NCBI GenBank assembly: GCA_029975275.1
Contig: JARKPN010000018.1
Location: 41,421 to 105,420, forward strand
Direction: 5' to 3'
Length of the DNA: 64,000 nt
From: Geobacteraceae bacterium
GTDB taxonomy: Bacteria; Desulfobacterota; Desulfuromonadia; Geobacterales; Geobacteraceae
The position numbers were made by a program, and so were the translations under genes. The notes under the pieces are model-generated. The model ran no database searches. It saw only the letters and a program-made list of their open reading frames with translations, and was not told the origin of the DNA. Below are positions 27,107 through 36,443 of this stretch, in pieces (positions within the stretch are counted from its first letter, which is position 1; every line of letters starts with the position of its first letter).

Positions 27107-28485
27107 TCCGTCGGAAAGATCTTCCCCGGGTTCAGTATGTTGTTGGGATCGAGCGCCCGCTTGATGGCCGTCATGGCCCCCAGCTGCTCCCGTGTCAGTT
27201 CCATGGTCACATAGGGCTGCTTGCTCAGGCCGACGCCGTGCTCGCCGGACATGGTGCCGCCCAGTTCGAGGACGGCCCGGAAGATCTCCCGCACCGCCTC
27301 CTCGGCCTTCTCGCTCTCACCGGTCCTGGCCCGGTCGATCATGATGTTGACATGGATGTTGCCGTCGCCGGCATGGCCGAAATTGATGATGGGAACCCCG
27401 TACCGCTCCCTGATTTCATCGATCCTGCGGATAATGTCCGGAACCCGGTTGCGGGGCACCACGATATCCTCGTTTATCTTGTCGGGATTCACCTTCCTGA
27501 GAGCCGGAGACACCAGCCGACGTGCCATCCAGAGTTCCTCGGCCTCGGCCGCGTCTGCGGCGGCCCTGAACTCGATGAGTCCAAAAGGGCTGACCAGGGC
27601 GTCGATCCGGGCTGCCTGCCTGTCGACCAGTTCCCGTTCACCGTCCAGTTCGATAAGGAGCACGGCCCGGGCCGACGCCGGTATCCCGAGGGAGAACTCC
27701 CCTTCCACGCATTTCAGTGCCGAATGGTCCAGGAATTCCAGGGTGGTCGGGATGATCCTGCCGCGAATAATCCCGGCAACGGCTCCGGCTGCCCCATCGA
27801 TGGAGTCGAAGATTGCCAGCATGGTCCTGCGCGTCTCGGGCAAGGGAAGCAGCCTCAGCGTGACCCTGGTGATGATGCCGAGGGTCCCCTCACTGCCGCA
27901 CATGAGCTTGGTCAGGTCGTACCCCACCACACCCTTGTAGATCCCGCCGCCGGTGGTGATGATGTCACCGATCGGGAGCACCACCTCCAGGCCGAGGACG
28001 AAATCCTTGGTTACGCCGTATTTCACCGCTCGGGGACCGCCGGCGCACTCGGCCACGTTCCCCCCTATGGTGGAAAACCTGAGCGAGGCGGGGTCGGGCG
28101 GATAGAACAGTCCCAGCCGCTCCACCGCGTCCTGGAGGTCGCCGGTCACCACTCCCGGTTCCACCACCGCGATGAGGTTGTCGGTATCGATCCGGAGAAT
28201 CCTGTTCATCCGGGTCGTCACCAGAACGATGCCGCCCCCCTTGGGGAGGCTCCCCCCGGAAAAGCCGCTCCCCGCGCCCCGGGGAAAGACCGGAATCCGC
28301 TCGCTGTTGGCCAGATGGAGAATCGCGGATACCTGGAGGGCATCGGCCGGAAAGACCACTGCATCCGGCAGAAACTCCATCTGAGTCGCATCGTAGGAAT
28401 AGCAGACGAGATCCTGCTTCTCCTGCGTCACGTGCTCATTTCCAACTATTTCACGCAATTTCCTGATGACCGACCGCTCAAGCAT
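27103..28485 (-). CDS. GlcD-like FAD-linked 2-hydroxy-acid dehydrogenase
   Basis: A 460-residue flavoprotein of the VAO/PCMH superfamily. The FAD-binding PP-loop region shows VFPRGAGSGFSGGSLP and TIGGNVAECAGGPRAVKYG; the C-terminal oxidase domain has the conserved NFGHAGDGNIHVNIM and SGEHGVGLSK motifs. It probably oxidises D-lactate or glycolate and passes electrons to the iron-sulfur protein encoded by the overlapping downstream gene. An XRE-cupin regulator follows. Copy A of the dispersed repeat lies directly upstream of its start. Confidence 0.92.
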   Translation of the reverse strand: MLERSVIRKLREIVGNEHVTQEKQDLVCYSYDATQMEFLPDAVVFPADALQVSAILHLANSERIPVFPRGAGSGFSGGSLPKGGGIVLVTTRMNRILRIDTDNLIAVVEPGVVTGDLQDAVERLGLFYPPDPASLRFSTIGGNVAECAGGPRAVKYGVTKDFVLGLEVVLPIGDIITTGGGIYKGVVGYDLTKLMCGSEGTLGIITRVTLRLLPLPETRRTMLAIFDSIDGAAGAVAGIIRGRIIPTTLEFLDHSALKCVEGEFSLGIPASARAVLLIELDGERELVDRQAARIDALVSPFGLIEFRAAADAAEAEELWMARRLVSPALRKVNPDKINEDIVVPRNRVPDIIRRIDEIRERYGVPIINFGHAGDGNIHVNIMIDRARTGESEKAEEAVREIFRAVLELGGTMSGEHGVGLSKQPYVTMELTREQLGAMTAIKRALDPNNILNPGKIFPTE

Positions 28486-28514
28486 CCCCTACCCCTTTCC
28501 GCACGACAATTTTC

Positions 28515-28727
28515 TTTCCATCCGGGAACTCCGGGTGAGAATGCTGCCCAGGCCCGGCTTGGGGCTTTCACGGAGCCTCTCGTACAGCTTCAGCGTAATC
28601 AGGTGACTCACGGGAAAGCGCCCGAATCCGGCAGGGTATTTTTGATCCGTGCGAAGGATGGTGACCGATTACGAGGGGCTTCGGGGGAGTTCCGACCCGG
28701 CCCTTGTCGACACTTTCCGGATGGAAA
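28515..28727 (+). repeat. Copy A of the dispersed, structured intergenic element
   Basis: A 213-bp element with inverted ends TTTCCATCCGG (28515-28525) and CCGGATGGAAA (28717-28727). Inside, GGCCCGGCTTGG (28551-28562) pairs with CCGACCCGGCCC (28692-28703) at 10 of 12 positions, and GCCTCTCGTA pairs with TACGAGGGGC. CAATTTT occurs on both sides (28507-28513 and 28728-28734), a possible target duplication. It fills half of the 28486-28915 gap between two divergent genes. Confidence 0.85.
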
Positions 28728-28805
28728 CAATTTTATTCATGATATAGGAAGGCCGCGGAAAAGAGCAAGCGTGAATCCAATGGTCGGATTTGCCCCACTT
28801 TCAGG

Positions 28806-28832
28806 TTGACAAATTCCGGTTTTTTCTATAAC
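28806..28832 (+). promoter_or_regulatory. Putative sigma70 promoter of hppA
   Basis: TTGACA (28806-28811) and TATAAC (28827-28832) are separated by 15 nt, a short spacer, so the -10 assignment is tentative. The leader has a small hairpin (GCCTTTGTCAAGGC) before the ribosome-binding site AAAGGAGG. Confidence 0.5.
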
Positions 28833-28915
28833 TATCTGTCGTTTGAATATTTGAAGAAACGGTGCCGACAACACCATAAAGCCTTTGTCAAGGCAAATTA
28901 AAGGAGGTTTATTGC

Positions 28916-30958
28916 ATGGAACAGTACGCTGTATTATTCGCCCTGCTTTGCGCTGTGGCGGCGGTGGTATACGGATTATTCTCCGCCGCCTGGATCCTCA
29001 AGCTCCCGCAGGGGAGCGAGCGCATGAAGCAGATCGCCGCGGCGGTGCAGGAGGGCGCGGCAGCTTACATGAAGCGCCAGTATTCCATCATCGCCATCGT
29101 GGGTGTGGCCATGTTCGCCGTCCTCGTCTTCACCCTCGGCCCCAAGACCGCCATCGGCTTTGCTATCGGCGCGATCTTCTCGGGCCTGACCGGCTTCATC
29201 GGCATGTTCGTCTCGGTCCGCGCCAACATCAGAACCACCGAAGCGGCCAAGTCCGGCATCACCAAGGCCCTCAACGTGGCATTCAGGGGGGGGGCAATCA
29301 CCGGCCTGCTGGTGGTGGGCCTGGGCCTGCTCGGCGTTGCCGGCTACTATTTCGTACTGTTGAAAATCATGCCTGACGCCACGGTCAAGGATGTGGTCAC
29401 CCAGTTGGTGGGCCTCGGCTTCGGCGGCTCCCTCATCTCGATCTTCGCCCGTCTGGGGGGGGGCATCTTCACCAAGGGCGCCGACGTGGGCGCCGACCTG
29501 GTGGGCAAGGTCGAAGCCGGCATCCCCGAGGACGACCCCCGCAACCCGGCGGTCATCGCCGACAACGTGGGCGACAACGTCGGCGACTGCGCAGGCATGG
29601 CAGCCGACCTGTTCGAAACCTACGCGGTTACCCTGATCGCCGCCATGCTGCTGGGCGCCATCGCATTCGACGACTTCTCCGGCGCGGTCAGCTACCCGCT
29701 GATCCTTGGCGGCATCTCCATCCTGGCCTCCATCATCGGCACCTTCTTCGTCAAGCTGGGCGGCAGCCAGAAGATCATGGGCGCCCTCTACAAGGGCCTC
29801 ATCGCCTCGGGCGTGCTGGCCTGTATCGCATTCTACTTCGTGACCGTACAGATGTTCCCGGAAGGCAACCCCACCGGCTATTCGGCCCTTAACATCTTTA
29901 TCTCCGCCATCGTCGGCCTGGTGGTCACCGGCGCCATCTTCTGGATCACCGAATACTACACCTCCACCGAATTCGCTCCGGTGAAGCACATCGCCCAGGC
30001 ATCCACCACCGGCCACGCCACCAACATCATCGCCGGCCTCGGCGTCTCGATGAAGGCGACGGCGGCTCCGGTCATCGTCATCTCGGCGGGCATCATCGTG
30101 GCCTTCCAGTGCGCCGGCGTCTACGGCATCGCCATCGCCGCGGTCTCCATGCTCTCCCTGACCGGCATCGTGGTTGCCATGGACGCTTACGGCCCCATCA
30201 CCGACAACGCCGGCGGCATCGCCGAGATGGCCGAACTGGACGACTCGGTCCGCGCCGTCACCGACCCGCTGGACGCGGTCGGCAACACCACCAAGGCCGT
30301 CACCAAGGGTTACGCAATCGGCTCCGCGGGTCTGGCAGCGGTCATCCTGTTCACCTCCTACGTTGACGAACTCAAGCTGGCCGGCCAGTCCATCGAGTTC
30401 TCCCTGTCCGACCCCTACATCATCGTCGGCCTGTTCATCGGCGGTCTCCTCCCCTACTACTTCGCGGCCCTCTGCATGGAAGCGGTCGGCAAGGCGGGCG
30501 GCTCGGTCGTTACCGAGGTTCGTCGCCAGTTCCGCGAGATCAAGGGGATCATGGAGGGGACCGGCAAGCCGGACTACGCCGCCTGCGTCGACATCGTGAC
30601 CAAGTCGGCACTGAAGGAGATGGTCCTCCCCGGCATCATCCCCATCGCAGCTCCGGTCATCGTCGGTTTCACCCTCGGCCCCAAGGCCCTTGGCGGGGTT
30701 ATCGTCGGTACCATAGTGACCGGCATCTTCGTCGCCATCTCCATGACCACCGGCGGCGGCGCCTGGGACAATGCCAAGAAGCTCATCGAGGACGGCTACC
30801 ACGGCGGCAAGGGCGGTGAGGCCCACAAGGCCGCCGTTACCGGCGACACCGTCGGCGACCCCTACAAGGACACCGCGGGTCCGGCGGTCAACCCGATGAT
30901 CAAGATCATCAACATCGTCTCCCTGCTCATCGTTCCCCTCCTGACCAGGATGGGCTAG
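28916..30958 (+). CDS. hppA: Membrane-bound proton-pumping pyrophosphatase HppA
   Basis: Couples hydrolysis of cytoplasmic pyrophosphate to ion transport across the inner membrane. The 680-residue protein has about 16 hydrophobic segments. The substrate and Mg sites are seen in [54 protein letters not shown] and, at the end, [18 protein letters not shown]. The motif [10 protein letters not shown] carries Lys and Thr where K+-dependent enzymes have Ala and Gly, the known mark of K+-independent, H+-pumping forms. The gene is monocistronic with its own promoter and a strong terminator. Confidence 0.95.
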   Translation: MEQYAVLFALLCAVAAVVYGLFSAAWILKLPQGSERMKQIAAAVQEGAAAYMKRQYSIIAIVGVAMFAVLVFTLGPKTAIGFAIGAIFSGLTGFIGMFVSVRANIRTTEAAKSGITKALNVAFRGGAITGLLVVGLGLLGVAGYYFVLLKIMPDATVKDVVTQLVGLGFGGSLISIFARLGGGIFTKGADVGADLVGKVEAGIPEDDPRNPAVIADNVGDNVGDCAGMAADLFETYAVTLIAAMLLGAIAFDDFSGAVSYPLILGGISILASIIGTFFVKLGGSQKIMGALYKGLIASGVLACIAFYFVTVQMFPEGNPTGYSALNIFISAIVGLVVTGAIFWITEYYTSTEFAPVKHIAQASTTGHATNIIAGLGVSMKATAAPVIVISAGIIVAFQCAGVYGIAIAAVSMLSLTGIVVAMDAYGPITDNAGGIAEMAELDDSVRAVTDPLDAVGNTTKAVTKGYAIGSAGLAAVILFTSYVDELKLAGQSIEFSLSDPYIIVGLFIGGLLPYYFAALCMEAVGKAGGSVVTEVRRQFREIKGIMEGTGKPDYAACVDIVTKSALKEMVLPGIIPIAAPVIVGFTLGPKALGGVIVGTIVTGIFVAISMTTGGGAWDNAKKLIEDGYHGGKGGEAHKAAVTGDTVGDPYKDTAGPAVNPMIKIINIVSLLIVPLLTRMG

Positions 30959-30988
30959 GCGGACTGTTTTACAGGCTTGTGACAGAAA

Positions 30989-31019
30989 GGGGTGCGGCTT
31001 CGGCCGCGCCCCTTTTTTT
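30989..31019 (+). terminator. Rho-independent terminator of hppA
   Basis: GGGGTGCGGC, a TTCG tetraloop and GCCGCGCCCC (one wobble pair) are followed by seven T. It lies 30 nt after the hppA stop. Confidence 0.95.
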
Positions 31020-31145
31020 GTTTCCAGACAGACAGTATGTATGCTGCTAAAATAAGTGTGCTAACCGACTGAGAGGACCTGTGTAATTTGTTAAAAAGCC
31101 CTTGTCAGGAGAAACAACTTCACTGAGGAAGGGGCGAGAGGGTAC

Positions 31146-32018
31146 ATGCGTGTCCTGGCGGCAACATTCCCGGCCATACTGATGACGCTTTGGGGCTTTA
31201 CCGTTGCCCCGGCCCGGGAGATGCTCATCGGGGACGGCGATCTGGTCGGCACGGTCAACCGTTACCTGGTCGTGAAGGACGATTCCCTGATCGAGATCGC
31301 CAGGACATTCGGGCTCGGCTACAACGAAATCACAGATGCAAACCCCGGCATGGACCCGTTTATTCCCCGGCCGGGCAAGGTTATCCCCCTGCCGCTGTCC
31401 TGGATACTGCCGAACGCGCCCCGGAACCGCGGCATCGTTATCAATCTCTCGGAGATGCGCCTCTACTATTTCCCCGCCGGTGATGCAAAATCCGTTGTCA
31501 CCTACCCTATAGGCATCGGTGACGAAGGAAGCGAGACCCCTGTCGGAACGTTCAGGGTGACCGAGAAGCGGATTGCACCGGCGTGGAAGGTGCCGGATTC
31601 CATCCGGCGGCACGACCCCCGGCTCCCCAGGGTCGTGCCGCCGGGTCCGGACAACCCCCTGGGCAGCCACGCCCTCCGGCTCTCTGGCGGCTCGGTCCTT
31701 ATCCACGGGACCAATAAACCGTGGGGCGTGGGGAGAAAGGCCAGTCACGGGTGCATCCGGCTCTACCCGGAGGATATCCCTGGGCTTTTCCAGCTGGTGC
31801 AGACAGGCGACAGGGTGATCATTGTCAGACAGCCGGTGAAAATCGGCCTGAACAAAGGGCGGGTGTTCATGGAAGTACATCGGGGCGAGCAAATTGATTA
31901 CGTGAAGGAGGCCCTGCGCATGATAATGGCGCGCAGACTTCTGCACCGTATCGACGGCGCGAAATTCTTCCGTACCCTCAAGGAAAAGAACGGTATGCCG
32001 GAGGATATTTCGTTGTAA
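31146..32018 (+). CDS. L,D-transpeptidase with N-terminal LysM-like segment
   Basis: A 290-residue periplasmic enzyme with an N-terminal signal sequence (MRVLAATFPAILMTLWGFTVAPA), a LysM-like peptidoglycan-binding stretch near residues 40-85 (YLVVKDDSLIEIARTFGLGYNEI) and a YkuD catalytic domain. The catalytic motif is IHGTNKPWGVGRKASHGCIRLYPEDI with Cys203. Such enzymes either make 3-3 crosslinks in peptidoglycan or attach lipoproteins to it, as E. coli YcfS/ErfK/YbiS do. The convergent neighbour encodes an alanine-rich lipoprotein, which makes the second role attractive here, though unproven. Confidence 0.92.
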   Translation: MRVLAATFPAILMTLWGFTVAPAREMLIGDGDLVGTVNRYLVVKDDSLIEIARTFGLGYNEITDANPGMDPFIPRPGKVIPLPLSWILPNAPRNRGIVINLSEMRLYYFPAGDAKSVVTYPIGIGDEGSETPVGTFRVTEKRIAPAWKVPDSIRRHDPRLPRVVPPGPDNPLGSHALRLSGGSVLIHGTNKPWGVGRKASHGCIRLYPEDIPGLFQLVQTGDRVIIVRQPVKIGLNKGRVFMEVHRGEQIDYVKEALRMIMARRLLHRIDGAKFFRTLKEKNGMPEDISL

Positions 32019-32079
32019 GTGTCCGAACGGGTACGGAAAGGTCCCGAACTCCTTCCCGCACCTGCCACACCGTGCGAGG

Positions 32080-32460
32080 CTATTTCTTCTGCCCGATCGC
32101 GAACGCCTTGACGGCCTTTTCCGCAGCGGCCTCGGCCCTGCCGGCGGCTACCTCCGACTTGCCCGATGCGGCTTCAGCCCTGCCTGCCGCCGCATCGGCC
32201 CGATCGGCCATGCCGTCGACCCGGCCGGTCGCTATCTTTGCGTCCATGGCCATTTTCCTGGCATCCTCCACCGCGGCCGACAGCTCGTTTGTCTTTCCTT
32301 CAACTGCGGCAAGCCCGGTTTCGACGGCCACGAGCCTGCTTTCCAGTGTGGAGATCCTGGCGTTCAACGAGTCGGACTGCTGCCTGACATAATCTTTTGT
32401 CGCACATCCCGATAGGGCCACGACACTTAGCATGGCCATGATCGTCCGGGTAACTCTCAT
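32080..32460 (-). CDS. Alanine-rich Lpp-like outer-membrane lipoprotein
   Basis: A 126-residue lipoprotein with lipobox LSGC (Cys19) followed by a long uninterrupted helix: a heptad-repeat coiled coil (SDSLNARISTLESRLVAVETG) and then an alanine-zipper region with repeated AxxAxAA units. It ends GQKK, with C-terminal lysines like the lysine of E. coli Lpp that is joined to peptidoglycan. The L,D-transpeptidase gene faces it 61 bp away. Alternative possibilities are other alanine-zipper lipoproteins such as OprI-type proteins. Confidence 0.75.
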   Translation of the reverse strand: MRVTRTIMAMLSVVALSGCATKDYVRQQSDSLNARISTLESRLVAVETGLAAVEGKTNELSAAVEDARKMAMDAKIATGRVDGMADRADAAAGRAEAASGKSEVAAGRAEAAAEKAVKAFAIGQKK

Positions 32461-32697
32461 TGAATATTCCCCCTTTCAACACCTTGCACATTTTCCAATG
32501 TCCAAGTCCGAAAAATGATTTCTATTGCCAATGATACCAGAAAATCTCCGCAATAATCACCCGGCCACCGAAATCTGCCGAATGATACGGTTAACGAAAA
32601 AGGGCACTGCGGCCTTCCTGCCGGTCCCCACCGTACAATATCCGGACAGGGACTAATCTAAGCCGCAAAGAAACCGCATGGTTCCGTGGCGCGAGCC

Positions 32698-32734
32698 AAA
32701 AAATAAAGGGGGTGAAACCAGATTTCACCCCCTT
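32698..32734 (-). terminator. Rho-independent terminator of the second XRE-cupin gene
   Basis: A perfect 12-bp stem (AAGGGGGTGAAA with TTTCACCCCCTT, 5-nt loop) is followed on the minus strand by TTTATTTTTT. It lies 26 nt after the regulator stop. The rest of the 32461-32760 gap shows nothing recognised. Confidence 0.9.
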
Positions 32735-32760
32735 CAAAACTACCCGGACCGCGTATCTAT

Positions 32761-33315
32761 CTATGTTGTCCTGACCTCCAGGATCGTCGCCTCGGTTCCC
32801 TCCTTCAGACGGTACACCTGGGCCATGCTGGTATCGAAATACAGGCTGTCGCCTTCCTCGAGCGTCACGTCGATGCCGTCCAGCGAGATCTCGAAACGCC
32901 CCTTTACGACATGGATAAATGACTCGCCTTCCCGGCCGCTTATGGAGTTTCCCTGATTATCCGCGGTGAGGGTAATCAGGTAAGGGGTCATCTTCCGGTT
33001 TTTCATCCCGTGGATGTTCGGTACCCAGAAGTGCGCGTTTCTAACGTTCATTATCGGATGAGCGACCGGGACCGGCTTACCGTAGCGTCTCATCACCACA
33101 AACCTCGGCTCTCCCTCTTCGAAAAGAGAGCCTATTTTCACGTCGAAAACCTTTGTCAGCTTCGACAGGGTGCTGATAGGCGGTGAAATGTTATTGTTCT
33201 CAATCTGGGACAGGAGGGCCACGGAAAAACCGGTCCGCGTCGCCACGTCTTTCAGGGTAAGCTTTTTCTGCTGGCGCAGCGTCTTGAGTTTCTCACCGAT
33301 GCCGTACTCTCTCAT
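32761..33315 (-). CDS. Second XRE-family regulator with cupin domain
   Basis: A 184-residue regulator closely similar in layout to 25105-25668: helix-turn-helix at residues 6-60 (TLRQQKKLTLKDVATRTGF, LLSQIENNNISPPISTLSKL) and a C-terminal cupin (SGREGESFIHVVKGRFEISL, LEEGDSLYFDTSMAQVYRL). The start is taken as the ATG at 33315; the codon before it is TTG and could also serve. It lies only 3 nt after the DUF1883 gene, so the two are cotranscribed. Effector and targets are unknown. Confidence 0.88.
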   Translation of the reverse strand: MREYGIGEKLKTLRQQKKLTLKDVATRTGFSVALLSQIENNNISPPISTLSKLTKVFDVKIGSLFEEGEPRFVVMRRYGKPVPVAHPIMNVRNAHFWVPNIHGMKNRKMTPYLITLTADNQGNSISGREGESFIHVVKGRFEISLDGIDVTLEEGDSLYFDTSMAQVYRLKEGTEATILEVRTT

Positions 33316-33318
33316 CAA

Positions 33319-33579
33319 CTACCTGACCACCCGCAAGTTGTAACGGAAACCGGTTTTGCCGTCCGGCGTATCCACGGTGATATTCCATTCTCCGGGGTAC
33401 GGCGCGCTTATTCTCACCGGAAAGGAGGCGTAATGGCCGCCGTAGTATCCGAAAACCTCACCATCCTTGTACAGTGAGAAATTCTGGTCATCGGTCAACA
33501 TGAAGTTGCACGGAACGTCGCTCTCCAGTTCAACCGCATCACCTTTGCCGAGATACTCCCGCGAATGAATAAACTCCAT
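33319..33579 (-). CDS. DUF1883-like small protein
   Basis: An 86-residue protein, predicted all-beta, beginning MEFIHSREYLGKGDAVELESD with a later YYGGHYASFPVRISAPYPGEWNI-type segment shared with DUF1883 proteins. No signal peptide or membrane segment is visible. It is the first gene of a two-gene operon with an XRE-cupin regulator. GAGGAAGTC precedes the ATG. Upstream A/T-rich DNA (33600-33650) contains TTGATT and TATAAC on the minus strand, a possible promoter. Function unknown. Confidence 0.65.
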   Translation of the reverse strand: MEFIHSREYLGKGDAVELESDVPCNFMLTDDQNFSLYKDGEVFGYYGGHYASFPVRISAPYPGEWNITVDTPDGKTGFRYNLRVVR

Positions 33580-33658
33580 GACTTCCTCCTTTCTCTATTT
33601 AAATCCTGATCGTTATATAATATCGTATATTTCGAAATCAAGAGATTTTCCATTTACT

Positions 33659-36298
33659 CTACCGCACCTCATAGACAAATCCCGGCTCTCCGATTGACAC
33701 CTTTATCTCATTCAAGCTCTCCCCGCTTGCCGTGCGCGACAGGAGCTCCCGTGACATCTCGGGCAGCAGGGTGTTGGTGAGGATATGGTCCACGTTCCTT
33801 GCGCCGCTTTCCACTTCAGTGCAGCGGGAGACGATAGTCTCGATGAGCCCTTCGTCACAACTGAACGTGACGTTCCTGTTCTCCTTCATCCGCCGGGCGA
33901 TGCGCTCAAGCTTGAGCCTGACGATCAGTCGCATGTTGTCCCCGGTAATCGGATAGTACGGAACGACCTTCAGCCGGCCGAGGAACGCCGGTTTGAAGTG
34001 CCTGAGCAGTTCGGGTCTCAGCATACCGGCGAGCGCCTCGCAGTCGGGCCTGCTCTCCCGGCCGGAAGAGCAGGCATCCATGATGGTCCCGGCGCCGATG
34101 TTGGTGGTCAGGATGATAAGGGTGTTTTTGAAATCGACCCTGCGCCCCTCGCCGTCCTCCAGGGTCCCCTTGTCGAAGACCTGGAAAAAAAGCTCCAGAA
34201 CGTCGGGATGGGCCTTTTCCACCTCGTCCAGCAGCACCACGCAGTAGGGGTGTTTTCTGACCGCCTCGGTGAGCACGCCACCCTCGCCGTACCCCACGTA
34301 GCCGGGGGGCGAGCCCTTGAGGGCCGACACCGTATGGGACTCCTGGTACTCGGACATGTTGATGGTGACGACATTCCCCTCTCCGCCATAGAGCAGATCG
34401 GACAGGACGAGTGCGGTCTCGGTCTTCCCCACACCGCTGGGACCCGCGAACATCAGGACGGCCGTGGGCTTGGAGGGATCTTCGATACCGGCATGGGCGG
34501 TCCGTATCACCCGGGCGATGGCGGCCAGGGCGTGGTTCTGTCCGATGATACGCTTTCCCAATGCCTGCTCCAGCCCGAGCACCGCATCGATCTCGTCCGT
34601 CAACATCCGGCCCGTGGGAATGCCGGTCCAACCGGATATGACCTCGGAGATGGTCTGTGAGTCCACCGAAATCCGCATCAACGGCTCGGCCCCCTGTACC
34701 AGAGACAGTTTCCGCTCGGCCGACTTGAGCTCCCTCCGCATGCGCCGCAACGACCGGTCCGAGGGATTGCGCAAATGGAGCTCACGGATGCCGGACCGCA
34801 GCTCCATGATGCGGCCGGAGATCTCCGCTTCCTTGCGCCACCTGGCGTTCAGCTTTTCGAGCCTGGCCCGGGTCTCCGCCTTTTCGACGGCAAGCAAACC
34901 GGCCCGTTCGCGGTGGTCGACACCCATGAGCGATTCCCGCTCCAGCAGCTTTTCCTCCCGCTCGATCCGCGCGATGCGACGGGTCATATCCTCCACACCG
35001 GCGGGAGTGGTGGTGAGCCCTACGGCCACCCGGGCGCAGGCGGTGTCCAGAACGCTGACCGCCTTGTCCGGCAACTGGCGGGCGGGGAGATAGCGGCGGG
35101 AGAGGCGTACCGAGTCCAGGAGCGCCCCGGAGGTGATCATGACCTGGTGATGTTTCTCCAACAGCGGGGCAACGGCACGCATCATCTCCAGCGCCTTTTC
35201 CTCGTCCGGCTCTTCCACCTTGACCACCTGGAAACGCCTGGCCAAGGCGGCATCCTTCTCGAAGTACTTCTTGTACTCGGACCAGGTGGTGGCCGCAATG
35301 GTCCGGAGCTCGCCGCGGGCCAGGGGGGGCTTGAGAAGGTTGGCCGCGTCCCACGAGCCGGCCGCACCGCCGGCGCCTATCATGGTGTGGGCCTCGTCGA
35401 TGAAGAGGATTACCGGTTTCGGGGAGCCTTTGACTTCCTCGATCACCGATTTGAGGCGATTCTCGAACTCCCCCCTGATGCCCGCCCCTGCCTGCAGCAG
35501 GCCCAGGTCCAGGGTCCTGATCTCCACCTCCCTCAGGGGCGGCGGCACGTCCCCCTGGGCGATCCTGAGGGCGAACCCTTCGACCACCGCAGTCTTGCCC
35601 ACACCGGCCTCTCCGGTCAGTATCGGGTTGTTCTGGCGCCGCCGGATCAGTATGTCTATCATCTGGCGGATCTCCGCGTCCCTGCCGAACACCGGGTCAA
35701 TCTCACCGCTCCTGGCCTTGTCGGTGAGATTGACGGTATAGAGATCCAGGGATCTGATCCCTGTCGGTGACGGCTTCCCGGCCCCCTGTCCGGCATTTAC
35801 GGCGACCCCGTTCCCTGTGTCTTCGCAGGAGCCGGCAACGAGGTCGGGCAGGCCCGCGCCGAGGGCCTCCGCCGGGATCTTTCCGAACACCGCTGAACTC
35901 GCCCCGAGCGCGCCGCTGAACTCCTGGTCGGAGGCAAGGGCCAGCACGATGTGACCGGAACGGATGAACGGAGCCTGGAAGTCCACCGATGCCAAAAGCC
36001 ATGCGCCCTGGATCATCCTGGGTATGCTCGGCGAGAGGGAGGGGGTCCGGCTGTTGCCGGTCTTGAACCCTTCGATTATCGTGATCAGGTCGGAAAGGAG
36101 CCGGGACTCGTCTATCCCGAAATGGCGCAGGATCCTGGCAAGGTCGGTATTGGGGACCTCCAGCAACTTGATGAGAAGGTGCTCGATATCCACCTCGTAG
36201 TGGGTGTGGGAAAGGCAGAGACCAGCCGCGGCCTCCAGGGCGGCGCGACAGGTTACGTTCAGCTTTGCTATCAGGGATCTCAGGTCAGATTTTATCAC
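33659..36298 (-). CDS. ClpV/TssH-type AAA+ ATPase, solitary
   Basis: An 879-residue Clp-family ATPase. It has the N-terminal Clp repeat of ClpV type (SDLRSLIAKLN, EAAAGLCLSHTHYEVDIEHL), a first AAA+ module with Walker A GEAGVGKT near residue 231, a coiled-coil middle domain, and a second module with GPSGVGKTE near residue 619 and LLDEVEKAHPDV. ClpV disassembles contracted type VI sheaths, but no tss gene lies in the window. The start is the GTG at 36298 with GGAGGA six bases upstream, which agrees with the family N-terminus. A general disaggregase role is an alternative. Confidence 0.88.
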   Translation of the reverse strand: MIKSDLRSLIAKLNVTCRAALEAAAGLCLSHTHYEVDIEHLLIKLLEVPNTDLARILRHFGIDESRLLSDLITIIEGFKTGNSRTPSLSPSIPRMIQGAWLLASVDFQAPFIRSGHIVLALASDQEFSGALGASSAVFGKIPAEALGAGLPDLVAGSCEDTGNGVAVNAGQGAGKPSPTGIRSLDLYTVNLTDKARSGEIDPVFGRDAEIRQMIDILIRRRQNNPILTGEAGVGKTAVVEGFALRIAQGDVPPPLREVEIRTLDLGLLQAGAGIRGEFENRLKSVIEEVKGSPKPVILFIDEAHTMIGAGGAAGSWDAANLLKPPLARGELRTIAATTWSEYKKYFEKDAALARRFQVVKVEEPDEEKALEMMRAVAPLLEKHHQVMITSGALLDSVRLSRRYLPARQLPDKAVSVLDTACARVAVGLTTTPAGVEDMTRRIARIEREEKLLERESLMGVDHRERAGLLAVEKAETRARLEKLNARWRKEAEISGRIMELRSGIRELHLRNPSDRSLRRMRRELKSAERKLSLVQGAEPLMRISVDSQTISEVISGWTGIPTGRMLTDEIDAVLGLEQALGKRIIGQNHALAAIARVIRTAHAGIEDPSKPTAVLMFAGPSGVGKTETALVLSDLLYGGEGNVVTINMSEYQESHTVSALKGSPPGYVGYGEGGVLTEAVRKHPYCVVLLDEVEKAHPDVLELFFQVFDKGTLEDGEGRRVDFKNTLIILTTNIGAGTIMDACSSGRESRPDCEALAGMLRPELLRHFKPAFLGRLKVVPYYPITGDNMRLIVRLKLERIARRMKENRNVTFSCDEGLIETIVSRCTEVESGARNVDHILTNTLLPEMSRELLSRTASGESLNEIKVSIGEPGFVYEVR

Positions 36299-36443
36299 CG
36301 TATTCCTCCATTGCGCTGAATAAACGAATCCATCTCCGGAGAGGCCGGTACCTTGGAACATTTAAAGAGACGGCAAAATAATTCCGTCGAGGAAGGGGGA
36401 CATGAGAAATGACGGATGGTGCATGGTTCCAGGGAACAGTTCG

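Noticed and set aside
28840..28915. Possible c-di-GMP (GEMM) riboswitch in the hppA leader
   Set aside because: The leader is too short and lacks the conserved core segments.
33659..36298. Part of a type VI secretion cluster
   Set aside because: No tss or hcp/vgrG gene is visible in the window.
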